Below are positions 43,559 through 52,984 of a stretch of 64,000 bases of DNA, piece by piece; positions within the stretch are counted from its first letter, which is position 1, and each line of letters begins with the position of its first letter. Location of the stretch: NCBI RefSeq assembly GCF_027107535.1, contig NZ_CP114283.1, positions 2,666,001-2,730,000 of the forward strand, written 5' to 3'. The notes under the pieces were generated by a model. It made no database searches, was not told the origin of the DNA, and saw nothing but the letters and a program-made list of their open reading frames with translations. The stretch comes from Streptomyces aurantiacus. Lineage in GTDB: Bacteria; Actinomycetota; Actinomycetes; Streptomycetales; Streptomycetaceae. Position numbers and translations under genes: made by a program.

Positions 43559-44305
43559 GTGTCGACGCCGTTCTATGTCTCACCCCAGCAGGCCATGGCC
43601 GACCGGGCGGAATACGCCCGCAAGGGCATCGCCCGTGGTCGCAGCCTGGTCGTGCTGCAGTTCGCCGACGGCATCGTGTTCGTCGGCGAGAACCCGTCCC
43701 GTGCGCTGCACAAGTTCAGCGAGATCTACGACCGGATCGGCTTCGCCGCCGCCGGCAAGTACAACGAGTACGAGAACCTCCGGATCGGCGGTGTGCGCTA
43801 CGCCGACCTCCGGGGTTACACCTACGACCGTGACGACGTGACCGCACGTGGTCTCGCCAACGTCTACGCCCAGACGCTCGGCACGATCTTCTCGTCCGCG
43901 GCCGAGAAGCCGTACGAGGTGGAGCTGGTCGTCGCCGAGGTGGGGGAGACCCCTGACGGCGACCAGATCTACCGCCTGCCGCACGACGGGTCGATCGTGG
44001 ACGAGCACGGCTCGGTCGCGGTCGGCGGCAATGCCGAGCAGATCAGCACGTATCTCGACCAGCGCCACCAGGACGGGATGTCGCTCGCCGAGGCGCTCAA
44101 GCTGGCCGTCCAGGCCCTGTCCCGCGACACGAACGGCAGTGAGCGGGAGATTCCCGCGGAGCGGCTGGAGGTCGCGGTGCTGGACCGGACGCGTCCGCAG
44201 CAGCGCAAGTTCAAGCGGATCGTCGGCCGGCAGCTCGGCCGGTTGCTGGAGGAGGGCGGGGCGTCCACCGCGGCCGAGGCCGAGGACCCCGAAGGCGAGG
44301 AGTGA
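43559..44305 (+). CDS. prcA: 20S proteasome alpha subunit
   Basis: A 248-residue alpha subunit with the N-terminal gate region and alpha-type start ([26 protein letters not shown]), then [44 protein letters not shown]. It lacks a catalytic Thr, forms the outer rings and provides the docking surface for ARC. The acidic C-terminal tail is normal for actinobacteria. GTG 43559 follows AAGGGACGG by a suitable distance, 57 bases after prcB. Confidence 0.97.
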   Translation: MSTPFYVSPQQAMADRAEYARKGIARGRSLVVLQFADGIVFVGENPSRALHKFSEIYDRIGFAAAGKYNEYENLRIGGVRYADLRGYTYDRDDVTARGLANVYAQTLGTIFSSAAEKPYEVELVVAEVGETPDGDQIYRLPHDGSIVDEHGSVAVGGNAEQISTYLDQRHQDGMSLAEALKLAVQALSRDTNGSEREIPAERLEVAVLDRTRPQQRKFKRIVGRQLGRLLEEGGASTAAEAEDPEGEE

Positions 44306-44328
44306 CCTCCTCGACGTAGTCGACCTCG

Positions 44329-44363
44329 GTGTGCCCCCGGCCTTCTCAAGGCCGGGGGCACAC
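44329..44363 (+). terminator. Terminator after prcA
   Basis: A perfect 16-base stem (44329-44344 with 44348-44363) with a 3-base loop. Confidence 0.88.
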
Positions 44364-44516
44364 GGGGTTCCGGGACCCGGTGACAGGCGCCGGTCGGCTG
44401 TCCGCCGGAGGCGTGAGGGTTGGTCGCGCGGCTCGCCCCGCCCCCTTCAGGAGCGGCCGGCCGGGTTGGTCCTGGGCGGTCGTTGCCCGGGGCGCTCCTC
44501 TGCGGCTCCGTGGGCC

Positions 44517-45533
44517 CTACGGGGCGCCAGGTGGGGCCGTGGACCCTCGGACCACCAGTTCCACGGGGATGTCGCCCTCCGCGGGGTCGCGGGCGTCCAG
44601 GACCGCCAGGAGGGCCCGCATGCCGCGTTCGCCGAAGAGTTCGGCGTCCAGGCGGACCGTGGTCAGTTCGGGGTCGAGGGCGGTGGCGAGGGCCAGGTCG
44701 TCGAGGCCGGTGACGGAGAGGTCCTCGGGGATGCGCAGGCCCAGTCTGCGGGCCGCCTTGTAGGCGCCGGCGGCCAGTTTGTCGTCGTCACAGACGAGGG
44801 CGGTGGGGCGGGGGCCGGGTGCGGAGAGGGCGGTTTCCGCGGCGGCCAGGGCGCCGTCGATGGAGATCGGGGCGGCGGCCGTGCGCAGTTCCGTGCCGGG
44901 GACCGCGGCTACGCGCTCGGCGAGTTCGCGGGCGCGAACCTCGAAGGTCCAGGACGCGATGTCCGCGGCGAGGTGCAGGAAGCGGCGGTGCCCGAGGGTC
45001 AGCAGGTGTTCCGCGACCTGCCGGACGCCGTCGCGGATGTTGAGGTTGACGGTGGCGGCGCCCGTACTGCCGGCCGGGTCGCTGTCGAGCATGACCAGGG
45101 GCAGCTGGTCACCGCGGATCGCGGTGAGGGCGTCGGCGGCCATGGAGGAGGCGATGACGCCGTCCAGGGCCGCCTGTGCGGAGGCGAAGGGGTCCCGGGC
45201 CGGGCCGATCCCCTCGGGGGAGGGGTAGAGCACCACGCCGAATCCGTGCTCGGCGGCCACCCGGGCCGCGCCGGTGTACACACCTGCGAAGAACTCCGTC
45301 GTCAGGGCGGGCACCACCAGGAGGACGGTCCGGGTGCTGCCCAGACGGAGGTTGCGGGCGGCCAGATTGGGCCGGTAGCCGAGTTCGCGCGCGGCTTCCC
45401 GTACACGTTCCGCCGTCCGCTCGGAGACCCGTCCGCGCCACTTGTCGCCGAGCACCAGGGAGACGGCCGCCTGGGACACCCCCGCGGCCTGGGCGACGTC
45501 TCGGCTCGTGGGGCGGGGGCTGCCTGCTGCCAC
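44517..45533 (-). CDS. LacI-family transcriptional regulator
   Basis: A 338-residue regulator. The N-terminal helix-turn-helix is TSRDVAQAAGVSQAAVSLVL, with hinge ARELGYRPNLAARNLR, then a type 1 periplasmic-binding-protein effector domain (STRTVLLVVPALTTEFFAGV). GTG 45533 has ACAGG seven bases upstream; a much longer frame upstream is non-coding because it runs antisense to the MFS gene. It is divergent from the MFS exporter gene with an inverted repeat between them, so it most likely regulates that gene and itself. Confidence 0.9.
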   Translation of the reverse strand: MAAGSPRPTSRDVAQAAGVSQAAVSLVLGDKWRGRVSERTAERVREAARELGYRPNLAARNLRLGSTRTVLLVVPALTTEFFAGVYTGAARVAAEHGFGVVLYPSPEGIGPARDPFASAQAALDGVIASSMAADALTAIRGDQLPLVMLDSDPAGSTGAATVNLNIRDGVRQVAEHLLTLGHRRFLHLAADIASWTFEVRARELAERVAAVPGTELRTAAAPISIDGALAAAETALSAPGPRPTALVCDDDKLAAGAYKAARRLGLRIPEDLSVTGLDDLALATALDPELTTVRLDAELFGERGMRALLAVLDARDPAEGDIPVELVVRGSTAPPGAP

Positions 45534-45575
45534 CGTCGACCTGTCTTTCTGCTGGACTCGCGGACAGCGCACATG

Positions 45576-45604
45576 GTACGTATGACGAGCGAGGTTATAC
45601 GTAC
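45576..45604. promoter_or_regulatory. Inverted repeat between the LacI-type and MFS genes
   Basis: GTACGTAT-N13-ATACGTAC: perfect 8-base arms in the 138-base divergent gap. The spacer is longer than in classic LacI-family palindromes, so it could be two half-sites or two overlapping TAT-containing promoters. Confidence 0.5.
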
Positions 45605-45671
45605 AACTTCCGACGCTCGGGACACCGCGGACGGGAAAACACGGGCAGCGTGGAGCCGAGAGGGGCAGGAC

Positions 45672-46931
45672 ATGGCCGCGGGATACCTGGAGATCCTCCG
45701 GACGAGGCATGCCGCACGGCTGCTCGTGGGCACCCTGGTGGGGCGGCTGCCGAGCGCGGCCGGTGCCATCGCCGTCGTCCTCTTCATCCGTGCCGAAGGC
45801 GGCACCTACAGCCTCGCCGGGGCGCTCGCCGCCGTCTATGGAGTGGCCACCGCCGTGGGGCAGCCGGTGCTGGGCCGTCTCGTGGACCTCTACGGGCAGC
45901 CACGGATCCAGCTGCCCGCCGCGCTCGTGTCCGCCCTGGGCATGTCGGTGTTCGCCTTCACCGGCACGCAGTCGCTCCCGCTCGCGTACGCCCTCGTGGC
46001 GGTCGCCGGACTCTTCACGCCGCCGCTGGAGGGCGGTCTGCGGGCGCTGTGGCCCGTCGTCCTCCACAAGGAGGGCCAGGTGCACACGGCGTACGCGATG
46101 GACGCCGTGGCACAGGAGGTCATGTTCACCGTCGGGCCGTTGCTGGTGACACTGTGCGTGTCCCTGTGGTCCGCGCAGGCCGCACTGGTCGTCCTCAACG
46201 TCATCGGTGTCCTGGGCGCCCTCACGGTGGTCGTCTCGCGGCCCTCGCGCGCGTGGCGATCGGCGCCCCGCGAGGCGCACTGGCTCGGCGCGCTGCGTTC
46301 GCCCGGACTCCTCGCCCTGCTCGGCGCGTTTCTTTTTGTCGGTATGGCGCTCGGCTCCATCACGGTCGCGGGTGTGTCGTACGCGGACGACCACGGCGGT
46401 GATGTGACGTACGGCTGGCTGATGGCCGCGATCGGGCTCGGCGCGCTGGTGGGCGGCTCGGTCTACGGGGCGCGGCAGTGGTCCGGCCCGCCGGAGCGGC
46501 GACTGCGGGTGCTGGTCGCCCTGCTGGCGGTGTGTTACCTGCCGCTGATGCTCATGCCCGACGTGGTCGCGATGACCGCGCTGGTCGCTCTCGCGGGTGT
46601 CTTCCTGGCTCCGTGCATCGCGTGCGCGTTCATCATCGTGGACCGGCACGCGCCGAGGGGCACGGTCACCGAGGCGTTCTCATGGCTGGTGACGACGTTC
46701 ACCGTGGGAGCGTCGGTCGGGACGGGCCTCGCGGGGCCGGTCGTGGAGTGGGGCGGAGCGGTGTGGGGCTTCGCCGTTCCCGGTGCCGCGGGGGGTGCCG
46801 CGTTGCTCGTTCTGCTGGCCACGGGGCGGGTCCTCGCAGCTACGGGCGGCGGTGCGGTGGTTGAGGGAAGTTCGGAAAATGATCGAAACGGTGCTGCCGA
46901 ACCCCGTTTCAGCACAGGCCATCAGGCGTAA
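45672..46931 (+). CDS. Major facilitator superfamily transporter
   Basis: A 419-residue MFS protein with about twelve membrane helices and LGRLVDLYGQPRIQ between helices 2 and 3 (a variant of the MFS loop motif). ATG 45672 is preceded by a purine-rich GGGGCAGG. It is divergent from the LacI-family gene and its stop codon overlaps the -10 box of pafA. Substrate unknown; the pairing with a sugar-type regulator suggests sugar or drug efflux. Confidence 0.87.
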   Translation: MAAGYLEILRTRHAARLLVGTLVGRLPSAAGAIAVVLFIRAEGGTYSLAGALAAVYGVATAVGQPVLGRLVDLYGQPRIQLPAALVSALGMSVFAFTGTQSLPLAYALVAVAGLFTPPLEGGLRALWPVVLHKEGQVHTAYAMDAVAQEVMFTVGPLLVTLCVSLWSAQAALVVLNVIGVLGALTVVVSRPSRAWRSAPREAHWLGALRSPGLLALLGAFLFVGMALGSITVAGVSYADDHGGDVTYGWLMAAIGLGALVGGSVYGARQWSGPPERRLRVLVALLAVCYLPLMLMPDVVAMTALVALAGVFLAPCIACAFIIVDRHAPRGTVTEAFSWLVTTFTVGASVGTGLAGPVVEWGGAVWGFAVPGAAGGAALLVLLATGRVLAATGGGAVVEGSSENDRNGAAEPRFSTGHQA

Positions 46932-46934
46932 TGT
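46929..46934 (+). promoter_or_regulatory. -10 element of a leaderless pafA transcript
   Basis: TAATGT is followed by exactly six bases and ATG 46941, with no Shine-Dalgarno. The first three bases are also the TAA stop of the MFS gene. Confidence 0.65.
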
Positions 46935-46940
46935 TCAGTC

Positions 46941-48302
46941 ATGGACCGCCGCATTTTCGGGCTGGAGAACGAGTACGGCGTCACGTGTACGTTCAGGGGA
47001 CAGCGGCGCCTGTCTCCCGACGAGGTGGCGCGGTACCTCTTCCGCCGTGTCGTGTCATGGGGCCGCAGCAGCAACGTCTTTCTGCGAAACGGTGCCCGCC
47101 TCTATCTCGACGTGGGATCACATCCGGAATACGCCACTCCCGAATGTGACAACGTGACGGAACTCGTCACCCACGACAAGGCCGGCGAACGCATTCTGGA
47201 AGGACTCCTGGTAGACGCCGAACGACGCCTGCACGAGGAAGGAATCGCGGGCGACGTCTACCTCTTCAAGAACAACACCGACTCGGCGGGCAACTCCTAC
47301 GGCTGCCACGAGAACTATCTGGTGGCCCGTCACGGGGAGTTCTCCCGGCTCGCGGACATTCTCATTCCGTTCCTCGTCACGAGGCAGCTCCTCTGCGGTG
47401 CCGGCAAGGTGCTGCAGACCCCGCGAGGCGCGGTGTACTGCGTCAGCCAGCGGGCCGAGCACATCTGGGAGGGCGTCTCCTCGGCGACGACCCGCTCCCG
47501 GCCGATCATCAACACCCGGGACGAACCGCACGCGGACGCCGAGCGCTACCGCAGGCTCCACGTCATCGTCGGCGACTCGAACATGTCCGAGACGACCATG
47601 CTCCTCAAGGTCGGTGCCACCGACCTCGTGCTGCGCATGATCGAGGCGGGCACGGTGATGCGCGACCTGACCCTGGAGAACCCGATCCGGGCGATCCGCG
47701 AGGTCAGCCACGACATCACGGGCCGCCGCAAGGTGCGCCTGGCCAGTGGCCGGGAGGCCTCCGCGCTGGAGGTGCAGCGCGAGTACTACGAGAAGGCCGT
47801 GGACTTCGTCGAGCGCCGCGGTATCCGTACCGGAGTGGTCGACCAGGTCCTGGAGCTGTGGGGCCGCACGCTGGACTCGATCGAGTCGGAGGACCTCGAC
47901 CGGATCGGCACCGAGATCGACTGGGTGATGAAGTACCAGCTCATCGAGCGGTACCGCGCCAAGCACAACATGACGATGTCGAACCCGCGCGTCGCGCAGA
48001 TAGACCTCGCTTACCACGACATCCACCGTCGCCGGGGTCTGTACTACCTGCTGGAGAAGCGGGGCCAAGCCGCTCGGATCTGCAATGACTTGAAGATCTT
48101 CGAGGGCAAGTCGGTGCCGCCGCAGACCACTCGGGCCCGGCTGCGCGGCGACTTCATCCGGCGCGCGCAGGAACAGCGCCGCGATTTCACCGTCGACTGG
48201 GTCCATCTGAAGCTCAACGACCAGGCACAGCGCACCGTGTTGTGCAAGGACCCGTTCCGTTCCGTCGACGACCGGGTGGAGAAGCTGATCGCCGGAATGT
48301 GA
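46941..48302 (+). CDS. pafA: Pup-protein ligase PafA
   Basis: A 453-residue carboxylate-amine ligase, the length of characterised PafA. GLENEYGV at 7-14 carries the catalytic Glu region, with [41 protein letters not shown] and [22 protein letters not shown], all parallel to Dop. It activates the Pup C-terminal Glu with ATP and links it to substrate lysines. Separated from pup-prcBA by the LacI/MFS pair, it has its own promoter. Confidence 0.97.
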   Translation: MDRRIFGLENEYGVTCTFRGQRRLSPDEVARYLFRRVVSWGRSSNVFLRNGARLYLDVGSHPEYATPECDNVTELVTHDKAGERILEGLLVDAERRLHEEGIAGDVYLFKNNTDSAGNSYGCHENYLVARHGEFSRLADILIPFLVTRQLLCGAGKVLQTPRGAVYCVSQRAEHIWEGVSSATTRSRPIINTRDEPHADAERYRRLHVIVGDSNMSETTMLLKVGATDLVLRMIEAGTVMRDLTLENPIRAIREVSHDITGRRKVRLASGREASALEVQREYYEKAVDFVERRGIRTGVVDQVLELWGRTLDSIESEDLDRIGTEIDWVMKYQLIERYRAKHNMTMSNPRVAQIDLAYHDIHRRRGLYYLLEKRGQAARICNDLKIFEGKSVPPQTTRARLRGDFIRRAQEQRRDFTVDWVHLKLNDQAQRTVLCKDPFRSVDDRVEKLIAGM

Positions 48303-48375
48303 GTCACCTTGTGTCCGGACAGGGCACCTCCCGCTCGAGTGAACTTGCGAGCGAGGGATTCCGGAACGCAACGCT

Positions 48376-48404
48376 GGGCGCCGTACGTTTTCCGTACGGC
48401 GCCC
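48376..48404 (+). terminator. Terminator of pafA
   Basis: A perfect 12-base stem (GGGCGCCGTACG, 48376-48387, with 48393-48404) with loop TTTTC. Confidence 0.85.
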
Positions 48405-48467
48405 TTCTCACGTCGTAGAGTTGCGCGCACGCCATCAACCAAGATCGACCGATACGAGGCCCCCACC

Positions 48468-49475
48468 GTGCGCCGACGCTCACTTCTTATCGCCGTTCCC
48501 GCTGGACTGGTCACTCTCGCCGGATGCGGTGACGACGACAAGTCGGACAAGGCACAGTCCAGCGACAGTCCGTCCCCCTCGGCCTCGCCGTCAGGCTCGG
48601 CGGCACCCCCGCCGAAGATCGTCGACGGGCCGCTGCCGGGTATCACCGCCGGAGAGAAGTTCGGCCAGAAGCCCACCGTCGCCAAGGGCAGCAAGGACCC
48701 CTCGAAGGACCTCGCGGTCGAGACGGTCATCGTGGGCACCGGCCAGACGGTCGCGGAGAACGACTACATCCAGGCCCACTACCTCGGCCAGATCTGGTCC
48801 TCGGCGAAGGTCTTCGACAACTCCTACGACCGCAAGACGCCGCTGCTCATCCAGCTGGCCCAGGGTCAGATCATCGACGGCTGGCGCTACGCCCTCACGG
48901 GCAAGAAGGCCGGCAGCCGCGTCGAGATGGCGGTGCCGCCGACCTGGGGCTACGGCACTTCGGGCAACGAGCAGGCGGGCATCAAGGGAACCGACACGCT
49001 GGTCTTCGTCGTCGACATCCAGAAGGTCTTCAACGGCAAGAGCTCCGCCAAGGGGACGGCCGTCGCCCAGGACAACATCGACCTGCCGAAGGTCGGCACC
49101 AACACCGACGGCAAGGCCCCGTCCATCGACGTACCGAAGAAGGCCGCGCCGAAGAAGCTCGTCGCGAACTACGTCCTGGAGGGCGACGGGGACGAGGTCG
49201 GCGCGAGCGACACCGTCCTGGTCCAGTACAAGGGCGTGCTGTGGGCCGACGGCAAGGAGTTCGACTCCACGTACAGCCGCGGACAGCTCACCTCGTTCTC
49301 GTTGCAGCAGGTCGTCAAGGGCTGGGCGCAGGGTCTGACCGGCAAGAAGGTCGGCAGCCGCGTCCTGATCGTGGTTCCGCCGGCGCTCGGCTACGGCGAC
49401 AGCCCGCCGCAGGGCAGCGGCATCAAGAAGGACTCGGTACTCGTCTTCACCGTCGACATCCTGGCGAAGATGTAA
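48468..49475 (+). CDS. Lipoprotein with two FKBP-type prolyl isomerase domains
   Basis: A 335-residue lipoprotein: short signal with lipobox VTLAGC (Cys20), a Ser/Pro-rich linker, then two FKBP domains in tandem (HYLGQIWSSAKVFDNSY...WGYGTSGNE and QYKGVLWADGKEFDSTY...LGYGDSPPQGSG). It would speed folding of exported proteins outside the membrane. GTG 48468 has GAGG eight bases upstream, and a TAGAGT -10 lies at 48416-48421. Confidence 0.92.
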   Translation: MRRRSLLIAVPAGLVTLAGCGDDDKSDKAQSSDSPSPSASPSGSAAPPPKIVDGPLPGITAGEKFGQKPTVAKGSKDPSKDLAVETVIVGTGQTVAENDYIQAHYLGQIWSSAKVFDNSYDRKTPLLIQLAQGQIIDGWRYALTGKKAGSRVEMAVPPTWGYGTSGNEQAGIKGTDTLVFVVDIQKVFNGKSSAKGTAVAQDNIDLPKVGTNTDGKAPSIDVPKKAAPKKLVANYVLEGDGDEVGASDTVLVQYKGVLWADGKEFDSTYSRGQLTSFSLQQVVKGWAQGLTGKKVGSRVLIVVPPALGYGDSPPQGSGIKKDSVLVFTVDILAKM

Positions 49476-49560
49476 CCGTTCCGGGGATGCAAGACTGTCC
49501 GCGTTGCCTTGATGTACGAAGGCGTCGCAAACATGCCGCAAACAAGCAGGAGCCAGAAAC

Positions 49561-49932
49561 GTGAGCATCGAGAAGCCCGAGATCGACTTCCCGGGCGGCG
49601 AGCCCCCGGCGGACCTCGAGATCAAGGACATCTGGGAGGGCGACGGCCCGGTGGCCAAGGCGGGCGACACCGTCTCCGTCCACTACGTCGGTGTGGCCTT
49701 CTCCACCGGTGAGGAGTTCGACGCGTCCTGGAACCGCGGTACGCCGCTCAACTTCCAGCTGGGCGTCGGCCAGGTCATCGCGGGCTGGGACCAGGGCGTG
49801 CAGGGCATGAAGGTCGGCGGTCGCCGCCAGCTGATCATCCCGGCGCACCTCGCGTACGGCGACCGCGGCGCCGGTGGCCGTATCGGCCCCGGTGAGACGC
49901 TGATCTTCGTCTGCGACCTGGTCGGGGTCTGA
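49561..49932 (+). CDS. FKBP-type peptidyl-prolyl cis-trans isomerase
   Basis: A 123-residue single-domain cytosolic FKBP with VSVHYVGVAFSTGEEFDASW, VIAGWDQGVQGMKVGGRRQL and PAHLAYGDRGAGGRIGPGETLIF; the pocket Tyr, Asp, Trp and Ile positions are all present. GTG 49561 has AGGAG eight bases upstream. It probably arose with the preceding two-domain lipoprotein from a common ancestor; no signal peptide. Confidence 0.95.
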   Translation: MSIEKPEIDFPGGEPPADLEIKDIWEGDGPVAKAGDTVSVHYVGVAFSTGEEFDASWNRGTPLNFQLGVGQVIAGWDQGVQGMKVGGRRQLIIPAHLAYGDRGAGGRIGPGETLIFVCDLVGV

Positions 49933-50014
49933 GTTCTCCAGGAGAACCGGCCGCGGGGACTCCGCGGTCCGATCATCATGAAGTCCGGATCACGGTCCGG
50001 TCTTCGTACGCCGC

Positions 50015-50043
50015 GTGATCACGATCCGATCGGATTCGATCAC
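50015..50043. promoter_or_regulatory. Nested inverted repeat before pafB
   Basis: GTGATC and GATCAC arms enclose the 12-base palindrome ATCCGATCGGAT (50024-50035). It lies between the FKBP gene and pafB and could be an operator or part of the terminator structure. Confidence 0.35.
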
Positions 50044-50046
50044 TTG

Positions 50047-50074
50047 GGGCCCATGCCTGTCCGGGCGTGGGCCC
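50047..50074 (+). terminator. Terminator of the FKBP gene
   Basis: An 11-pair stem (50047-50057 with 50064-50074, one G-T pair) is followed by TCGGCTTTT. Confidence 0.75.
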
Positions 50075-50142
50075 TCGGCTTTTGCCGCGACACCCCGGGG
50101 CGGTACGGTCATCGGTCGGAAGCACCATAGGGAAGGGCGTCG

Positions 50143-51096
50143 ATGGCCATTGCCAAGGCGGAGCGGCTGATGAACCTGGCGCTGTGTCTGCTCGGGACGC
50201 GGCGACCGCTCAGCAAACGTGAGCTCCGCGAGTCCATCGAGGCCTATCTGGAAGCCAGTTCGGACGACTCCTTCAACCGGATGTTCGAGCGGGACAAGGA
50301 CGATCTGCGCGAACTCGGCCTGGTCATCGAGACGGTGGAGAACCTCGACGGCGAGATCGGGTACCTGGCCCGCCGCGACAGCAACCGTCTGCCGCCCATC
50401 ACGCTGGACGCCGAGGAGGCCGCCGCCCTCGGCCTCGCCGCCAAGGTCTGGCAGCAGGCCCGCCTCGCGGGCGCGGCGAGCGGCGCCCTGCAGAAGCTGC
50501 GCGCCGCGGGTCTGCCGGAGGGCGTCGACCCGTACGAGCCGCACGGCGCGCTGGAGCCGCGCATCCCCGTGCACGAGGCCGCCTTCGAGCCGCTGATGCT
50601 CGCCTGCCGCGACCGGCGCCCCGTCTCCTTCGACTACCGCAAGGCGACCGCGGCCCGCCCCGAACCCCGTAACGTCGAGCCCTGGGCGCTCGAGTGCTGG
50701 CGCGGTCACTGGTACCTGGCCGGCTGGGACCGCGACCGGGGAGCCGAGCGCGTCTTCCGGCTGTCCCGGATCACCGGCAAGGTCCGTACCCGCAGTGGCA
50801 AGTACACGGCCGAGGTGCCCGACGTCGTGACCGTGCGGGAGACCGTCGCGGGCTGGGCGGGGGACATCACCGACCGCTCGGCGCTGATCCGGCTGCGGAC
50901 GGGCTCGGGCTACCCGCTGCGCGCCAAGGCCGCCTCCGTGCGGGAACTCGGCGACGGCTGGGACGAGTTGGAGATTCCGTACGGGCACGGCCTGGACGCC
51001 TGGCTCGTGGAGTTCGGGCCGGACGTGGTGGTCCTGGAGCCCGCCGAGCTGCGGGCCGACGTCGTGGACCGGCTGCGCGCAGTGGCCAAGGGCTGA
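50143..51096 (+). CDS. pafB: WYL-domain transcriptional activator PafB
   Basis: A 317-residue protein with an N-terminal winged helix (AERLMNLALCLLGTRRPLSKRELRESI...FERDKDDLRELGL) and a WYL domain (about 140-215: RPVSFDYRKAT...WALECWRGHWYLAGWDRDRG). With PafC it forms the activator of the LexA-independent mycobacterial DNA-damage response. GGGAAGGG lies before ATG 50143. pafC starts 16 bases after it, so they are co-transcribed. Confidence 0.94.
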   Translation: MAIAKAERLMNLALCLLGTRRPLSKRELRESIEAYLEASSDDSFNRMFERDKDDLRELGLVIETVENLDGEIGYLARRDSNRLPPITLDAEEAAALGLAAKVWQQARLAGAASGALQKLRAAGLPEGVDPYEPHGALEPRIPVHEAAFEPLMLACRDRRPVSFDYRKATAARPEPRNVEPWALECWRGHWYLAGWDRDRGAERVFRLSRITGKVRTRSGKYTAEVPDVVTVRETVAGWAGDITDRSALIRLRTGSGYPLRAKAASVRELGDGWDELEIPYGHGLDAWLVEFGPDVVVLEPAELRADVVDRLRAVAKG

Positions 51097-51112
51097 GGGG
51101 GAGCGTAGGAAA

Positions 51113-52243
51113 GTGGTAGGAAAACCGGCCAGGCCCACGAACGCGATCGACCAGACCCGGCGGATGCTCTCCCTGGTGACGTATCTGCGTGAGCGTCCCG
51201 GCGCGCGGGTGGAGGACGTGGCCCGGGCCTTCGGGATCACCGAGGACGAGCTGATCTCCGACCTCGACGTGCTGCCGCTGTGCGGGACCAGCTTCCGCGG
51301 CGGCGACCTGCTCGACATCGACACCGACGGCGACCGGATCTGGTGGCACAACCCGGACGACGTGGCGGAGCCGCTGCGGATCGCCGCCGACGAGGCGACC
51401 GCGCTGCTGGTGGCCGCGCGGGCCGTCTCGACCCTGCCGGGTCTGCGCGAGGGGGACCGGCAGGCGCTGCTGCGGGCCACCGCGAAGGTGGAGGCCGCCT
51501 CGGGCGAGGCGGCCGGCGCCAGCTCCCGGCTTTCGGTCACCTTCGAGGCGGAGGGCGGGGTCTTCGCGGACGTCGACCGGGCGATCTCCGAGCGGCGCAG
51601 GCTGTGGATCCGCTACTACTCACCCTCGCGGGACGAGCTGTCCGAGCGCGAGATCGACCCGATCCGCCTGGTCAGCGTGGGGCACACCTATGTGGAGGCC
51701 TGGTGCCGCCGCTCGGAGGCCCGGCGCACCTTCCGGCTGGACCGGGTCGCCGAGATCAAGATCCTCGACGAGCCGTCCGCGCCGCCCGAGATCGAGCTGC
51801 GGGACCTCTCGGAGGGGCTGGTGCAGCCCGCGGCCGAGGACCCGGAGGTCGTCGTGGAGGTCGGTCCCGGCGGGCGCTGGGTCGCCGAGTACTACCCCCA
51901 CGACAGTGCGGAGGAGCTGCCGGACGGCGGGCTGCGGATCACCCTGCGCACCCCCGACCCGGCATCGCTGCGCCGCCTCGCCCTGCGGCTCGGGGGTGAC
52001 GGCCGGATCGTCTCGCCGCCGGAGGTCGCGGACAGCGCCCGCCGGGCAGCCCGGGAGGCTCTCGCGGCCTACGACGGACCGCAGGGCACGTACGACGACG
52101 GGGACCGGCCGCAGGATCGCCCCGGCGCGCCGCACGCCGGCGGTCCGGGGGGTCCGCTCGGCGGTGTGGGAGCGCAGCGCCCCGACGGCGGGCCGCACGG
52201 AGTTCATGACGGGCTGTACGGCAGGCAGGAGCAAGGGCTTTGA
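51113..52243 (+). CDS. pafC: WYL-domain transcriptional activator PafC
   Basis: A 376-residue paralogue of PafB: winged helix (RRMLSLVTYLRERPGARVED...FGITEDELISDLDVL) then WYL domain (RLWIRYYSPSRDELSEREIDPIRLV...YVEAWCRRSEARRTFRLDRV). The C-terminus carries an extra Gly/Pro/Asp-rich tail of about 45 residues that looks disordered. GTG 51113 follows a GGGGGAG/AGGAAA purine tract. With PafB it would act at the TGTCRGTG-N8-TANNNT promoters noted in this window. Confidence 0.93.
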   Translation: MVGKPARPTNAIDQTRRMLSLVTYLRERPGARVEDVARAFGITEDELISDLDVLPLCGTSFRGGDLLDIDTDGDRIWWHNPDDVAEPLRIAADEATALLVAARAVSTLPGLREGDRQALLRATAKVEAASGEAAGASSRLSVTFEAEGGVFADVDRAISERRRLWIRYYSPSRDELSEREIDPIRLVSVGHTYVEAWCRRSEARRTFRLDRVAEIKILDEPSAPPEIELRDLSEGLVQPAAEDPEVVVEVGPGGRWVAEYYPHDSAEELPDGGLRITLRTPDPASLRRLALRLGGDGRIVSPPEVADSARRAAREALAAYDGPQGTYDDGDRPQDRPGAPHAGGPGGPLGGVGAQRPDGGPHGVHDGLYGRQEQGL

Positions 52244-52308
52244 GCGGTTCGGCGATGTCTGGTACGAGTGAAATGTCCGTAGCGTCCGCATTTTCGGGGA
52301 TGACGAGA

Positions 52309-52542
52309 GTGGATCCCGTGGTCTTCAAGGCCGCGTGCCCCGACTGCCGGGTCGGTTTCGAACTCTCCGCGGGCGCCCTGCGTCTGGTCATCGGCGCCAC
52401 ACATCGGACCACCTTCTACTCCTTCACCTGCCCGGAGTGCGGCGCGGCGGTCCGCAAGCCCGCCGGGGAGCGCATCGTCGAACTCCTCACCGGCGGAGGG
52501 GTGCGGGCCCTGCGCCTGCACGCCACGGTCCGAGGGGCTTAG
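52309..52542 (+). CDS. Small zinc-ribbon protein
   Basis: About 77 residues with two CxxC pairs (KAACPDCRVGFEL and FTCPECGAAVRKPAGERIVELL), a zinc ribbon of unknown function. The start is uncertain: GTG 52309 has GGGG nine bases upstream; ATG 52300, 52273 and 52255 are in frame but lack suitable spacing. It lies between pafC and a small membrane protein, and its TAG stop overlaps the latter's -10 box. Confidence 0.65.
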   Translation: MDPVVFKAACPDCRVGFELSAGALRLVIGATHRTTFYSFTCPECGAAVRKPAGERIVELLTGGGVRALRLHATVRGA

Positions 52543-52545
52543 GGT
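52540..52545 (+). promoter_or_regulatory. -10 element of a leaderless transcript
   Basis: TAGGGT, seven bases before ATG 52553, overlapping the stop codon of the zinc-ribbon gene. Confidence 0.5.
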
Positions 52546-52552
52546 CGACCCC

Positions 52553-52747
52553 ATGTTCTGGCCGATGTTCGCGATCGCTGTGGGTTTCCTGGGAATCGCC
52601 GTCCTCGCTGTGCTCGCCGTCCGTGTCTTCCTGGAAGCGGAGCGTCTGGGCAGGCAGGTCAGCGAATCCGCACGTCGGATCAACCGCGCGGCCGAGGACC
52701 TGGAGCACGCCTCGGCAGGCGCGGCCCGCGCCGCGGACGCCCTCTGA
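52553..52747 (+). CDS. Small single-pass membrane protein
   Basis: A 64-residue protein: one membrane helix (MFAIAVGFLGIAVLAVLAVRVF) then an amphipathic, Ala/Arg-rich helix (VSESARRINRAAEDLEHASAGA). The layout resembles TatA-type proteins in outline, but it lacks the Phe-Gly hinge, so it is not assigned as Tat. Function unknown. Positioned just upstream of tatA. Confidence 0.65.
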   Translation: MFWPMFAIAVGFLGIAVLAVLAVRVFLEAERLGRQVSESARRINRAAEDLEHASAGAARAADAL

Positions 52748-52984
52748 GCCTTCCCGCCCCCGCGCTTTGGGTCACTCCGACCTGTCAACTTCGCAGGATC
52801 GGCAGGTACGCTGCTGGTCGCGGCCCGGAGAGCGAGGCGCGGACCGCGAACTGGGAGTACGCACAGGGATTGCCCCGCGTTTACCCCTGAGCGTTACGAT
52901 CGCTGTCAGCACGACCCTCGGACAGACGTCCGACCGGTCGGGCAGCAACCCAACCACGCCGCCTCGGTGAGAAGGTAAAAGCTT
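52748..52984 (+). promoter_or_regulatory. Upstream region of tatA
   Basis: A 237-base gap. A promoter candidate TTGCCC (52869-52874) and TACGAT (52894-52899), with a long 19-base spacer, would give a leader of about 80 bases before tatA. No other feature is visible. Confidence 0.4.

Noticed and set aside
52553..52747. TatB or a second TatA
   Set aside because: It has one membrane helix and an amphipathic helix but lacks the Phe-Gly hinge motif.
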